Source: Treponema sp. (GTDB lineage: Bacteria > Spirochaetota > Spirochaetia > Treponematales > Treponemataceae). From it: a DNA stretch of 62,330 nucleotides. The translations under genes and the position numbers were made by a program. Below the pieces are notes generated by a model. The model worked only from the letters and a program-made list of their open reading frames with translations, did no database searches and was not told the origin of the DNA. This document shows positions 8,902-18,082 of the stretch, one piece after another (the stretch's first letter is position 1; every line of letters starts with the position of its first letter). The stretch spans positions 1 to 62,330 of the forward strand of contig JAGCVK010000077.1 of the NCBI GenBank assembly GCA_017962415.1, in the 5' to 3' direction.

Positions 8902-11037
8902 TTATTTTCTGCGAACTGCAAAGCGTTTTTCAGAAACAACCGGCTTTTTTTCCTGGAGAATTTTGTATTTTTTGTAAAGTTCAGCCTGCGCTTGAAATGC
9001 TTCGTCTTTTTTATCGCGCGAAACAGGTTCCCAGCTTCCATTTTGCAAAAGTTCCATTGCTTTTGTATTATCGGCAAAATAAGAATCAAGAATTGATTTA
9101 ACGTCGGCAAAAGCATTTTGGTCTAAAATTGGAAACATAAGTTCAATGCGGCGGTCTAGGTTGCGATTCATCCAATCGGCACTTGAACAATAAAGTTCTG
9201 GCGTTCCGCCGTTTTGAAAGTAGAAAATGCGCGAATGCTCAAGATAGCGGTCTACAATAGATATAACTTTGATATTTTCGCTAAGCCCTTTTACACCAGG
9301 AACAAGCATACAAATTCCGCGAATATTAAGAAGAACTTTTACGCCGGCCTGGCTTGCTTTGTACAAAGCAGAAATTACTTCTTCGTGCGTAAGGGCGTTC
9401 ATTTTTGCAATAATAAGGCCGGGATTTTCAGGCCGGCTTCGTTCAATTTCACGGTTAATCATAGCAATTAAACGAGATTTTATTGTTACCGGCGCCATAG
9501 AAAGGCACGACATATTTTGCAAAGTTGAATAGCCAGTTACAAGATTAAAGAAAAGCGTTGCATCATTTGCAATTTGCGGATTTGCCGTAAAAAGCGAAAT
9601 ATCAGAATAGATTTTTGCCGTTTTCGTATTATAATTTCCGGTTGCAAGATGAACATAGCGGCGAATCGTGTCACTTTCGCGGCGAATTACCATTAAGATT
9701 TTTGCATGAACTTTGAGATTCACAAGTCCGTAAATTACAGTTACGCCTGCCTGCTCAAGCTCGTTCGCCCACGCAATATTGCGCTCTTCATCAAAACGCG
9801 CTTTTAATTCAACGAGAACCACAACTTGCTTGCCGCGCTGCGCCGCTCGCTCCAAAGCGTCAATAATTGGCGAATCGCGGCCAGTACGATACAAGGTCAT
9901 TTTTATAGCAAGCACATCATCGTCATCAGCCGCGTCCGAAAGAAATTTTACAACCGGATCGTAGCTTTCGTAAGGAACATGCAAAATTTTATCGTGCAAT
10001 TTTAAAGTGTCCCAATAAGGCTCTTCTTCTGGTAAATCAACCGGATAAAAATGTTCCCACTTTTCAAAACAAAGCGCACCGCTTTCGTCGGCATCGCGAA
10101 GTTCCATTAAATCAGCAGGATTTATAATCTGATTTACGCAATAAACATCATCTTGCGAAAGTTCAAGCTTTTCCATTAAAAAGCTTTGAATTTTTTGACT
10201 GGAAGAATTACAAGTCATTTGAACTGGAAACGAAGATTTTCTCTGAATCAAAACATCTTCCATTGCGCTTATAAAATTTTTTCCGGCATCTTCATCAACT
10301 GCAAAATCAGCGTCGCGGGTAACTTTAAACAAAAGCGTTTCTTCAACTTCAAAACCTGGAAAAAGTTTTGTTCCAAAAGCGGTTACAACATCTTGCAAAA
10401 GCGCAAACTGTCTTCCTCGCGAAGCACTTGCCGAGCCCGAGCCCGAAAGCCAGTAAATATTTGGAATTCCTTCTGGAATTTCAACAAAGGCAATTCGCGG
10501 CATTTTATCGCTGCCTTTAAATTCTTTTGGGCCAACTTTGATTCCAGCAATCGGTTTTAAAAGAAAAGCTGCATAAGTTGTAAGATTTTTGATATGCGGA
10601 AACGCTTCCATATCTGTTCTAAGCGGCGTCAAAAGTGGAAAAATCTGTGAATTAAAAACACCGCTAAGATATTCAATTTGCGCCGGCGTATACTGAATTG
10701 GCGTAATATAAACAAAACCTTTTTCGGCAAGCGAAGGCAAAATATCTGTCATAAGACATTCCTGCTGCGAACGAACAATCTGATGAGCACGCGCAGAAAT
10801 GGAAGTTAAAATCATTTGCGGCGAAAGTCCCGAAGCGTCCATTTGATTTGAATTTTCCATAAGCAACCGTTTTACCGAAGCAACACGAACCTGAAAAAAT
10901 TCATCAAAATTTGAAGTAACAATAGAAAGAAACTGAAGCCTTTCCAAAAGCGGAAGTTCTTTATTCAATCCCTGAAATAAAACGCGGGCATTAAATTCAA
11001 GCCAGCTTAATTCGCGATTAAAAAAACGGCCTTTCAT
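8902..11037 (-). CDS. ppk1: Polyphosphate kinase 1
   Basis: PPK1 reversibly transfers the ATP gamma-phosphate onto polyphosphate chains. The 711-residue protein matches the family length. It starts with RFFNRELSWLEFNARVL, the hallmark N-terminal domain, and carries the two phospholipase D-like catalytic domains. The stretch VHAKILMVIRR contains the expected autophosphorylated histidine, followed by HLATGNYNTKTAKIYSD; the second PLD-like half includes YFQNGG and SSADWMNRNLDRRIE. An AGGAG lies 8 nt before the ATG. It is 23 nt downstream of a Ppx/GppA-HD gene, forming a polyphosphate synthesis and breakdown unit. Confidence 0.97.
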   Translation of the reverse strand: MKGRFFNRELSWLEFNARVLFQGLNKELPLLERLQFLSIVTSNFDEFFQVRVASVKRLLMENSNQMDASGLSPQMILTSISARAHQIVRSQQECLMTDILPSLAEKGFVYITPIQYTPAQIEYLSGVFNSQIFPLLTPLRTDMEAFPHIKNLTTYAAFLLKPIAGIKVGPKEFKGSDKMPRIAFVEIPEGIPNIYWLSGSGSASASRGRQFALLQDVVTAFGTKLFPGFEVEETLLFKVTRDADFAVDEDAGKNFISAMEDVLIQRKSSFPVQMTCNSSSQKIQSFLMEKLELSQDDVYCVNQIINPADLMELRDADESGALCFEKWEHFYPVDLPEEEPYWDTLKLHDKILHVPYESYDPVVKFLSDAADDDDVLAIKMTLYRTGRDSPIIDALERAAQRGKQVVVLVELKARFDEERNIAWANELEQAGVTVIYGLVNLKVHAKILMVIRRESDTIRRYVHLATGNYNTKTAKIYSDISLFTANPQIANDATLFFNLVTGYSTLQNMSCLSMAPVTIKSRLIAMINREIERSRPENPGLIIAKMNALTHEEVISALYKASQAGVKVLLNIRGICMLVPGVKGLSENIKVISIVDRYLEHSRIFYFQNGGTPELYCSSADWMNRNLDRRIELMFPILDQNAFADVKSILDSYFADNTKAMELLQNGSWEPVSRDKKDEAFQAQAELYKKYKILQEKKPVVSEKRFAVRRK

Positions 11038-11060
11038 AAACTTCTCTCCTTTGGCAGCAG

Positions 11061-12590
11061 CTACAACAAAATCACTTTATAACCAAAAACTGATTCAAAC
11101 ATACCAGATTTTTCGCTAAGCGCAATTTTTTCCAAAACTGTATTTTTTGATGTTTTTGTATGAATCACAAGTGAATTTTGCTGAATCTTAATTGAAAAAT
11201 CGTTGAACTTTTGAATATGCCCGCGATCAAGAGCATCTGCAATTCGCAAAATTGCAGTAAGTTTTAAAATTGTCATACGATCTGAGCGCGGAAGCATAAG
11301 AAAGCTGTCTTCGTCTTGCGGAACTGATTTTCCTTTGTGATACTTTGCGATTTCAGCAACAATCGTATTGTCTTTTCGCGAAAGTCCAAAAATTTCAGAA
11401 TTGCGAATTATATAAGAACTGTGAATATTGTGATTATCATAACGAATAAAAGCGCCAATATCGTGCAAAATCGCCGCTGTTTCCAAAAGCGTGCGAATAT
11501 GTTCGCTAAAACCAAGTTCGTTTTTCAGCGTATCGTAAATGCGAATCGCAATCATTCGCACGCATTCGGCATGACTTTCATCACCATGATATTTTCTAAG
11601 CAAATTTCGCGCCGAAGCGGTAATCTGCATATTAAATTCTTTTTGAAGCTCTTCATTTTCGTTTGAATGCTGACTTAACAAAAGTCCGTTTCTAATATTT
11701 GTTTCAGGCGCCAAAAGTTTTTCTGCCTTTGTAAGATGTAAAAAAAGATTGTAAATAAGAAGGCTAACCTGAAGCGTTTCGGCTTCGCTGTAAGAAATTT
11801 TAAAACGCGCAACACATTCGTCTATGCTATAATCTTGAATCTCTTTTACAAAATCAGAAAAATCCTTTTTATCAATTTCCCAAAGGAACGTTGAAATTGG
11901 CCGGCCAACATGCAAAGCCGCAAGCGTAATATCCTGGCCAACGGCAATAAACTGGCGAACATCGCTCAAATTAAGTTCACTTTCGAGCGAACCTTTTGTG
12001 TTGTAAATTGATTCCTGAACATAACGCTGAATATCGTTGTACGAACTTGCCTGACTTCTCATCTGCTGGTCAATTCTAACCGTTCCAAGCCTTAAACTGT
12101 GAACGCCGGCCATTTTTCCATCAGACATCATCATAATTTCAGAAGTGCTTCCGCCAACCACAAGAATTACCGTGTCTTTATTCTTAAAATCAGGCGTTTC
12201 ATTTTTGATACAATCAGAAACCGCAAGATACATTAGTTTATTTTCTTCGATTCCGTCGATAATCCGCACATGAAATCCCGCTTGAACTAAAATTCTGTCC
12301 ATAATCGGATCGCAGTTTTTAGCATCGCGAAAGGCGCTTAAAGCAAAACAAGTACATTGCGACGGACTAAGTCCCCAGCCTGCAAGCTGCTCGCGGTAAC
12401 GAATGAGAATTTGAATCAGTTGATTTTGAGTGTCCTGGCTGATTACGCCGCTCGTAAAAACATCTTTTCCAAGCGGAAGCGGCTTTTCAGAACGGTCGAG
12501 AACGTTTTGTTTGCCGTCGCTTGAAAATTCGGCTACAAGGAGACGAACCCCTGTCGAACCTATTTCAATTACTGATTCCGGGGTTGCCAT
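11061..12590 (-). CDS. Ppx/GppA-type phosphatase with C-terminal HD domain
   Basis: This would be an exopolyphosphatase and/or (p)ppGpp 5'-phosphatase. The 509-residue protein has the ASKHA ATPase-like fold: the N-terminal phosphate loop IEIGSTGVRLLVAEF (8-22), then VILVVGGSTSEIMMM in the middle. The C-terminal half carries an HD metal-binding module (AAILHDIGAFIRYDNHNIHSSY), as in the long Ppx family. GGAG lies 6 nt before the ATG. It is directly upstream of ppk1, which favours polyphosphate as the substrate. Which of polyphosphate or pppGpp it prefers cannot be told from the sequence. Confidence 0.88.
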   Translation of the reverse strand: MATPESVIEIGSTGVRLLVAEFSSDGKQNVLDRSEKPLPLGKDVFTSGVISQDTQNQLIQILIRYREQLAGWGLSPSQCTCFALSAFRDAKNCDPIMDRILVQAGFHVRIIDGIEENKLMYLAVSDCIKNETPDFKNKDTVILVVGGSTSEIMMMSDGKMAGVHSLRLGTVRIDQQMRSQASSYNDIQRYVQESIYNTKGSLESELNLSDVRQFIAVGQDITLAALHVGRPISTFLWEIDKKDFSDFVKEIQDYSIDECVARFKISYSEAETLQVSLLIYNLFLHLTKAEKLLAPETNIRNGLLLSQHSNENEELQKEFNMQITASARNLLRKYHGDESHAECVRMIAIRIYDTLKNELGFSEHIRTLLETAAILHDIGAFIRYDNHNIHSSYIIRNSEIFGLSRKDNTIVAEIAKYHKGKSVPQDEDSFLMLPRSDRMTILKLTAILRIADALDRGHIQKFNDFSIKIQQNSLVIHTKTSKNTVLEKIALSEKSGMFESVFGYKVILL

Positions 12591-12613
12591 AGCAGTCTCC
12601 TATTTAAGCCACA

Positions 12614-14041
12614 TTAGAGCTTATCTATAAGCATTGAACATTTACCGCTTGGAATCGGTAAAGTCTTTTTCTTTTGATCAAGAATGTTGATTGTAAAGTA
12701 ATAGAGCTTTTCGCTTTCCATCTGGATTTCCCAGCCGCGCGAACTCTTGTTCGACAGGATTGTGATGAGGTTGCGCTTAAGCGAAAGGTTTTCTATTCCC
12801 ATTATTTCAAGGTTCGGAATAATCCAATCTACAGTCTTGCGAGGAAGGCTTATAGAAAGTCCGATTACATTTTCAATCATAAGAGCAATAGTAGAAAGGC
12901 CAGCTGTAAGAAGGTAGCGCGAACGAGCATAATCTTTTTTGTTCATTTTTGCTTTACCTTCTTTATTTGGAAGATATGCTTCAAAAAGGTCGCCCGGTTC
13001 TTTGTTTTCATTTGGCATAAGACCTTCGAGAACATAATAAAGGTGGCGAATTGCACACTCGCGGGCAAATTCGTACTGAGCATATTTTTCAAGACCTTTG
13101 ATTACCATAAAGTTGAAGGCCGGCATTACAGAACCACAATAGCCGTTTCCTTCTTCGCTAAAGTTTGGATCATCAGCACTAAGAGTTGGGAACGGATGAT
13201 CAGTACCAAAAGTTTTTGGATTGTTCAAATGCTCAACAAGCAAATCAGCTTTATCAGCATTTGGAATTTCTGCAAGCATAGTCCAATAAGAAGCAATAGT
13301 TTTTACAGAAAGACGTTTTTCATCTTTATCAAGATCGTAGTAAAAACCAGTATCATTATCCCACATCAAAGAATTGATTTTTGTTTTAATAGAAAAATAC
13401 ATTTTGCGGTACTGGAAACTAATATCTTTGTCGTTCAAAATATCACCAAGTGCCGACATATAAGAAGCGTTGATTGCCATACAGGCATTAAAATCAACAG
13501 GATAATAAGCATTTTCGCGCGGAGAATTAGTCATAGAAGACGCAGCAACCGGAACAGAATAAAGACCATTTTCCTTTTTGAAATTTTCATCAAGCCAGGT
13601 CATATATTTTTGAAGAGCCGGCATAACATCTTTGATTCGTTTTTTATTAGCTGATTTATGGAAAAGATTATATTCAGCAAAAGCAAAAAGCGGAAGTCCA
13701 ACGCCTTCTTTATTATCTTTGTCTAAAACAGGTTCATTAGTCTTAACATCATACTTCCAGCGAATAGCACCAGAATCTTCCTGACGGTCATAGAAATAAT
13801 CAATGTTCTTACAAGCATCAAAATTTCGGTTTGAATAAACGAGGAAAAAAGAAGAAAAAATAGATTCAAACTGATTAATAATAAACTTGTCTTTGTCCGG
13901 ATAAATAAATAAGCCTTCTGAATCTTGTTCGCCGGTTTCCGGGTTTAACCATAAAGATGAAACCCAAGACCATGTTTTATTATAAATGTCTACAAAATCC
14001 TGATCGTAAAAATGGATTTTTGGAAAATCATGCTTATTCAC
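12614..14041 (-). CDS. Trehalase-like (alpha/alpha)6-barrel glycosidase
   Basis: This 475-residue protein resembles the GH37/GH63-type 'trehalase family' or mannosylglycerate-hydrolase-like glycosidases, with an (alpha/alpha)6 barrel. Supporting segments include DQDFVDIYNKTWSWVSSLWLNP near the N-terminus (two overlapping parts), LPLFAFAEYNLF, ENAYYPVDFNACMAINASY, LMWDNDTGFYYDLD (typical of this clan) and GYCGSVMPAFNFMVIKGL. No signal peptide is present, so it acts in the cytoplasm. I start at the GTG at 14041 because GGAG lies 5 nt upstream. The reading frame stays open to 14173, but the upstream part is low-complexity and lacks a ribosome site. The substrate is uncertain. Confidence 0.7.
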   Translation of the reverse strand: MNKHDFPKIHFYDQDFVDIYNKTWSWVSSLWLNPETGEQDSEGLFIYPDKDKFIINQFESIFSSFFLVYSNRNFDACKNIDYFYDRQEDSGAIRWKYDVKTNEPVLDKDNKEGVGLPLFAFAEYNLFHKSANKKRIKDVMPALQKYMTWLDENFKKENGLYSVPVAASSMTNSPRENAYYPVDFNACMAINASYMSALGDILNDKDISFQYRKMYFSIKTKINSLMWDNDTGFYYDLDKDEKRLSVKTIASYWTMLAEIPNADKADLLVEHLNNPKTFGTDHPFPTLSADDPNFSEEGNGYCGSVMPAFNFMVIKGLEKYAQYEFARECAIRHLYYVLEGLMPNENKEPGDLFEAYLPNKEGKAKMNKKDYARSRYLLTAGLSTIALMIENVIGLSISLPRKTVDWIIPNLEIMGIENLSLKRNLITILSNKSSRGWEIQMESEKLYYFTINILDQKKKTLPIPSGKCSMLIDKL

Positions 14042-14432
14042 AAGAACTCCTACAAAAAAACTTTTTTGCTTAAAAAAATATATAAGCGATAATACTCCAT
14101 TATAAATAAAATCGCTACATATAATATAACATAATTTTGCAAAAATAGTAAAAAAATCTGCAAAATTATACAAATTTTTTTTCCATATTCAAGTAGCAAG
14201 CCCCTTTTTTTTCAAAAAAAAGTGCTTTTTTTGATTTATTTATGATTTTTATGTTTTTTTAAGCAATTTTTTTCCTAAAAACGAATATAAGGGAAATATA
14301 TAACTTAGACAATCAGAAAAATTAAAAAACAAAAAGCGGGCGTTTTTGAGTTCAAAATAAGAAAAGTTTTGCGAAAAAATCGCAGAAATTACTTTTATTT
14401 TGTGGCTCACAGCCGCCCAATTTGGGGGAAAA
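14042..14432. other. AT-rich divergent regulatory region
   Basis: This gap separates the trehalase-like gene (minus) from yifB (plus). It is very AT-rich with long A and T runs. On the minus strand a TTGAAT-N16-TATAAT promoter is visible (14165-14192), and a TGTTATATT extended -10 lies closer to the gene. On the plus strand no clear promoter was found; a GGGGGA ribosome site lies just before yifB. No small gene was identified. Confidence 0.5.
14165..14192 (-). promoter_or_regulatory. Sigma-70-type promoter for the trehalase-like gene
   Basis: On the minus strand TTGAAT is followed after 16 bp by TATAAT. It would give a 5' leader of about 120 nt before the GTG at 14041. Confidence 0.55.
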
Positions 14433-16004
14433 ATGCAGATTTTTTCGTTTTCGCCCTTTGGTTACGAAGGTGCGCTTGTAACTGTCGAAGTTGATTTAAG
14501 AAGAGGAATTCCGGCGACGGATATTGTAGGCCTGGCCGACGGAGCGGTAAAAGAGTCGCGGGAGAGAATGCAGGCGGCGATTCGTAATTCTGGGTTCGAG
14601 TATCCGCCGGAGAGAGTTCTTATAAGTCTTTCGCCGGCGGATCTTAAAAAAGAAGGCGCTGGTTTTGATTTGCCGGTTGCGCTCGCCGTGCTTGCGGCAA
14701 AAGCAGCAGCTGATGAAAACGGGGATTTTATTTGTGAGCCGATTCTTGTTATGGGCGAGCTGGAGTTGTCCGGGAATGTCCGCGCCGTAAAAGGTGTTCA
14801 CGCGGCGGTTTCTACAGCGGCGGCGTGCGGAATTATGAGATGCGTTGTTCCTTTGCAAAATGCTGATGAGGCGCGGGAGATTCCAGGAGTTCAGGTTTAT
14901 GGCGCAGATAATTTAGAAAATGCCTTTAGAGCCTTAAGAGATTCTTCATTTTTTGAAGCAAGAAATATGAAATCAGATTTCCAAGAAGTGCCTTGTGGTT
15001 GTACAGAAACAGACGGCGTATTTTTTCCAGAAATTATTCCAGGTTACGAGTTCGCCGAAATCAAAGGCCAACAAAAACTTATCCGCGCGCTTCAAATCGC
15101 CGCCGCCGGCGGACACAATCTGCTCGCACTTGGAGCTCCCGGCTGCGGCAAGACAATGGCAATTCAAAAATTTCCCGCAATAAATCCCGTTCTCACAAAA
15201 GACGAAGCGCAATCCGTAACGCGCATTTGGTCGCTTGCGGGTCTAATAAAACCCACCGAGCCCTTAGTTCGCATACCACCTTTTAGAATTCCGCATCAAA
15301 CTGCGTCCATCGAAGGAATGTGCGGCGGCGGCCCAAACTGCCGTCCCGGCGAAATTTCGCTCGCCCATAACGGCGTTTTATTTCTAGACGAAGCAGCCGA
15401 GTTCCGTTCGTCCGTTTTACAAATGCTCCGAGTTCCGCTAGAATCCGGCAACATTTCACTTAGCCGCGCCGGCCGCACAACAACTTACCCAGCCCGCTTC
15501 CAGCTTCTTCTTGCAGCAAATCCGTGTCCCTGCGGAAACTTCGGCTCACAATCAAAAATCTGTCTTTGCAGCCTAAAATCAATCGAGCAGTATTGGAAAA
15601 AATTTTCCGCCCCTCTGCTCGACCGCATAGATATTCGAGTTTTTGTAGAAAGCAATTACGATAAAACCGGAGCAACAGAAGAACGCACGCAACTAATTAC
15701 AACTCAAGAAATCCGAACGGGCGTTGCGCGTGCAATAAAAACTCAGCGAAAACGGCAAGGAATCAAAAACGCAAATCTTTCGCCGCAAGAAATCTTAGAT
15801 TTTTGCCCGCTCGACAGCAAAACCCGAAAGCTTTTAGACAACGCAACACTTCGCTACGGCTTTTCGCCGCGCGCAATTTCTTCGTGCATTAAAGTTGCCC
15901 GCACAATCGCAGACATAGCTGGCAAAGAAAACATCGAAACCGAACACCTAAGCGAAGCCGTAGAATACCACAAACTCTGCAACTCCCTAGTCCCCGAACT
16001 GTAA
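14433..16004 (+). CDS. YifB/ComM-family Mg-chelatase-like AAA+ ATPase
   Basis: This is a YifB/ComM family ATPase. ComM is known as a hexameric helicase that drives branch migration during integration of transforming DNA; the role here is inferred from that. The 523-residue protein has the N-terminal ChlI/Lon-S5-like domain (about 1-165), Walker A GAPGCGKT (about 231-238), Walker B VLFLDEAAEF, the arginine-rich loop region and NPCPCG, plus a C-terminal Mg-chelatase domain. The ATG at 14433 follows GGGGGA; an in-frame TTG at 14400 has no ribosome site. Confidence 0.93.
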   Translation: MQIFSFSPFGYEGALVTVEVDLRRGIPATDIVGLADGAVKESRERMQAAIRNSGFEYPPERVLISLSPADLKKEGAGFDLPVALAVLAAKAAADENGDFICEPILVMGELELSGNVRAVKGVHAAVSTAAACGIMRCVVPLQNADEAREIPGVQVYGADNLENAFRALRDSSFFEARNMKSDFQEVPCGCTETDGVFFPEIIPGYEFAEIKGQQKLIRALQIAAAGGHNLLALGAPGCGKTMAIQKFPAINPVLTKDEAQSVTRIWSLAGLIKPTEPLVRIPPFRIPHQTASIEGMCGGGPNCRPGEISLAHNGVLFLDEAAEFRSSVLQMLRVPLESGNISLSRAGRTTTYPARFQLLLAANPCPCGNFGSQSKICLCSLKSIEQYWKKFSAPLLDRIDIRVFVESNYDKTGATEERTQLITTQEIRTGVARAIKTQRKRQGIKNANLSPQEILDFCPLDSKTRKLLDNATLRYGFSPRAISSCIKVARTIADIAGKENIETEHLSEAVEYHKLCNSLVPEL

Positions 16005-16040
16005 GCGAGGGCTGCGCCCGAGCGCATTATCAGGTTAAAC

Positions 16041-16066
16041 AAAAAAATCCCGAAGAACTCGGGATT
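16041..16066 (-). terminator. Intrinsic terminator of tRNA-Leu
   Basis: AATCCCGA (16046-16053) pairs with TCGGGATT (16059-16066), an 8-bp stem with a 5-nt loop. On the minus strand it is followed directly by a T run. It lies 9 nt past the tRNA 3' end. Confidence 0.85.
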
Positions 16067-16075
16067 CTAAAAGTT

Positions 16076-16158
16076 TACCGGAGAAGAGACTTGAACTCTT
16101 ACACGATTGCTCGCAACAGATTTTGAGTCTGTCGTGTCTACCATTCCACCACTCCGGC
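16076..16158 (-). tRNA. tRNA-Leu (anticodon CAA)
   Basis: The 83-nt minus-strand sequence folds as a class II tRNA: acceptor GCCGGAG pairs with CTCCGGT, and the anticodon arm ACAGA-CTCAAAA-TCTGT shows CAA (reads UUG). It has a long variable arm and the T arm AAGAG-TTCAAGT-CTCTT. The discriminator base is A. CCA is not encoded. Promoter and terminator flank it, so it is a stand-alone unit. Confidence 0.97.
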
Positions 16159-16168
16159 GTGCTTATAG

Positions 16169-16197
16169 AATATATCAGAAATATAAGGATTAATCAA
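16169..16197 (-). promoter_or_regulatory. Promoter of tRNA-Leu
   Basis: TTGATT (16192-16197 on the minus strand) and TATATT (16169-16174) are separated by exactly 17 bp. Transcription would start a few nt before the mature tRNA 5' end. The -35 box lies 14 bp from the oppositely directed recQ promoter. Confidence 0.75.
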
Positions 16198-16210
16198 GTG
16201 TATGCAAATA

Positions 16211-16219
16211 TGCTATAAT
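16211..16219 (+). promoter_or_regulatory. Extended -10 promoter of recQ (leaderless)
   Basis: TGCTATAAT ends 6 nt before the GTG start codon at 16226. With the usual distance from -10 box to start site, transcription would begin at or next to the start codon. Confidence 0.65.
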
Positions 16220-16225
16220 AATTAT

Positions 16226-18082
16226 GTGAAAATTATTGCAACTGCTTTTGAAAATGCCGAGCCTGAACTCGTGCTAAAAACCGTATTTGGTTATGATACA
16301 TTTAGACCGCTGCAAAAAGATATAATTTCAAATGTACTTTGCGGCCGCGACACACTTGCCGTTATGCCAACCGGCGGCGGAAAATCTTTGTGCTATCAAC
16401 TGCCGGCTTTAATTCTCAAAGGGTTAACTGTTGTTGTTTCCCCTTTGATTTCTTTAATGCAGGATCAAGTTTCTTCGCTAAAAACTGCTGGCATTCATTC
16501 AGTTTTTTTGAACAGCACTTTAACTTGGGACGAATATTGCGCAGCTGTAAATGAAATCAAATCTGGCGAAGTAAAAATTCTTTACGTTTCGCCAGAAGGA
16601 CTTGCAACTTCTAAAATCCGAGAATTGCTTTGCAATCCGGAACTGAAAATCAGTTGCATTACGATTGATGAAGCTCATTGCGTTTCACAATGGGGACACG
16701 ATTTTCGCCCGGATTATCTTGAAATCAAAACTATAAGACATCTTTTGCCAAAAACTGTTATGCTTGCGCTCACAGCGACTGCAACAGAACACGTTCGCCA
16801 CGACATTTGTGAAAATCTCGGAATGAAAAAGCCGGCTGTATTTATTTCAAGTTTTAATCGCGAAAACATTTTTCTTGAAGTTTTGCCAAAACGCCGCCCG
16901 CTTGAACTTGTAATCAATTTTATTCAAAAACACAAAGACGAAAGCGGAATTATTTACTGCAATTCGCGCAAACAGGTTGATGAACTTGCTCAAACGCTAG
17001 GTCAAAAAGGCTATTCGATTCTTCCATATCATGCAGGACTTTCTGATGAAGTTCGAGCCAAAAATCAAGAGCTTTTTATCAAAGATGAAATTCAAATTAT
17101 TGCAGCAACAATTGCGTTTGGAATGGGAATTAACAAGCCAAATGTTCGCTATGTAATCAATTATGATTTACCAAAATCAATAGAAGAATACTATCAGGAA
17201 ATTGGCCGCGCTGGCCGCGACGGACTTCCGTCTAACGCTCTTTTGCTTTATAGCCCAGCTGATATTCATAAAATCCGCTGGTTCTTTGAAGAATCTTCTT
17301 CTCCAGAAAAAGACGAAATTCTTTTGCAAGGAATGATTAATTACGCAACAAGCAGAACTTGCCGCCGAAAAGCTTTGCTCGCTTATTTTAGCGAAAAATT
17401 CACGCCAGACAAAGCTTCTACCTGCTGTTGTGATATTTGTAACGCCGGCGAAATTCCTCTCCAAGATGTTACAATTCCGGCGCAAAAACTTTTGTGCTGC
17501 ATTATCAGAACAAACCAGCGTTTTGGAGCCGGTTATGTAACTGATGTTCTTTTGGGCTCAAAAGCGCAAAGAATTGTTGATAATGGGCATACTGAAATTT
17601 CTACTTGGGGAATTGGCCGCGAATATCAAAAGCAAGACTGGCTTGAATTAACCGAACTTCTTACAGAAAATGGACTGATTATGAAAACCGGCGAATACAA
17701 CGTGCTTGAAATCACGCCGCTTGGAAAGCGCTTTTTAGCTTCGCGCGAAGAATTAAAACTTCCAATGCGAATTAGCGAACACGTTCGACTTTCTAAAAAT
17801 GGAACGGCAGTTTCGCGAGCCGCTTCAAAAATCATTCCAGAAAAACCTGCTTCAAATGATTCAAAAGCTGATAATATTTTAACAAATTTAAGAGCATGGC
17901 GAAAACGCAAAGCCGACGATTTAAACATTGCGCCTTATATGATTTTTGGCGATAAAACACTTTTGGATTTAGCCGCAAAAAAGCCAAAAAATCGCGGCGA
18001 CCTTTTGAATGTTTACGGAATTGGTCGTGGAAAAGCCGAAGAATTTGGCCGCTCTATTTTGCAAATTATTGAGGAAAGCTAA
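16226..18082 (+). CDS. recQ: ATP-dependent DNA helicase RecQ
   Basis: RecQ is a 3'-5' DNA helicase that processes stalled forks and recombination intermediates. The 618-residue protein has motif I MPTGGGKSLCYQLPA, the DEAH box in TIDEAHCVSQWGHDFRPDY, TATAT (motif III), and IGRAGRDG (motif VI). A RecQ zinc-binding region follows (CRRKALLAYF and the CCCDIC cysteines), then a winged helix and a C-terminal HRDC-like domain (about 555-618). I chose the GTG at 16226: the -10 box TATAAT ends 6 nt upstream, and the ATG at 16202 would lie upstream of the transcription start. The 3' end overlaps the convergent neighbour by 17 nt. Confidence 0.95.
   Translation: MKIIATAFENAEPELVLKTVFGYDTFRPLQKDIISNVLCGRDTLAVMPTGGGKSLCYQLPALILKGLTVVVSPLISLMQDQVSSLKTAGIHSVFLNSTLTWDEYCAAVNEIKSGEVKILYVSPEGLATSKIRELLCNPELKISCITIDEAHCVSQWGHDFRPDYLEIKTIRHLLPKTVMLALTATATEHVRHDICENLGMKKPAVFISSFNRENIFLEVLPKRRPLELVINFIQKHKDESGIIYCNSRKQVDELAQTLGQKGYSILPYHAGLSDEVRAKNQELFIKDEIQIIAATIAFGMGINKPNVRYVINYDLPKSIEEYYQEIGRAGRDGLPSNALLLYSPADIHKIRWFFEESSSPEKDEILLQGMINYATSRTCRRKALLAYFSEKFTPDKASTCCCDICNAGEIPLQDVTIPAQKLLCCIIRTNQRFGAGYVTDVLLGSKAQRIVDNGHTEISTWGIGREYQKQDWLELTELLTENGLIMKTGEYNVLEITPLGKRFLASREELKLPMRISEHVRLSKNGTAVSRAASKIIPEKPASNDSKADNILTNLRAWRKRKADDLNIAPYMIFGDKTLLDLAAKKPKNRGDLLNVYGIGRGKAEEFGRSILQIIEES

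Noticed and set aside
12674..13654. 326-residue open frame on the plus strand
   Set aside because: It is the reverse shadow of the trehalase-like gene, very rich in Lys, Ile and Phe, and resembles no protein family.
14042..14173. Longer N-terminus of the trehalase-like protein
   Set aside because: The extra 44 residues are low-complexity and lack a ribosome site, while the GTG at 14041 has GGAG at 5 nt.
16005..16030. Terminator or repeat just after yifB
   Set aside because: The GGGC-TGC-GCCC hairpin is only 4 bp and no T run follows; it may be a remnant of the GC-rich repeat family but is too short to call.
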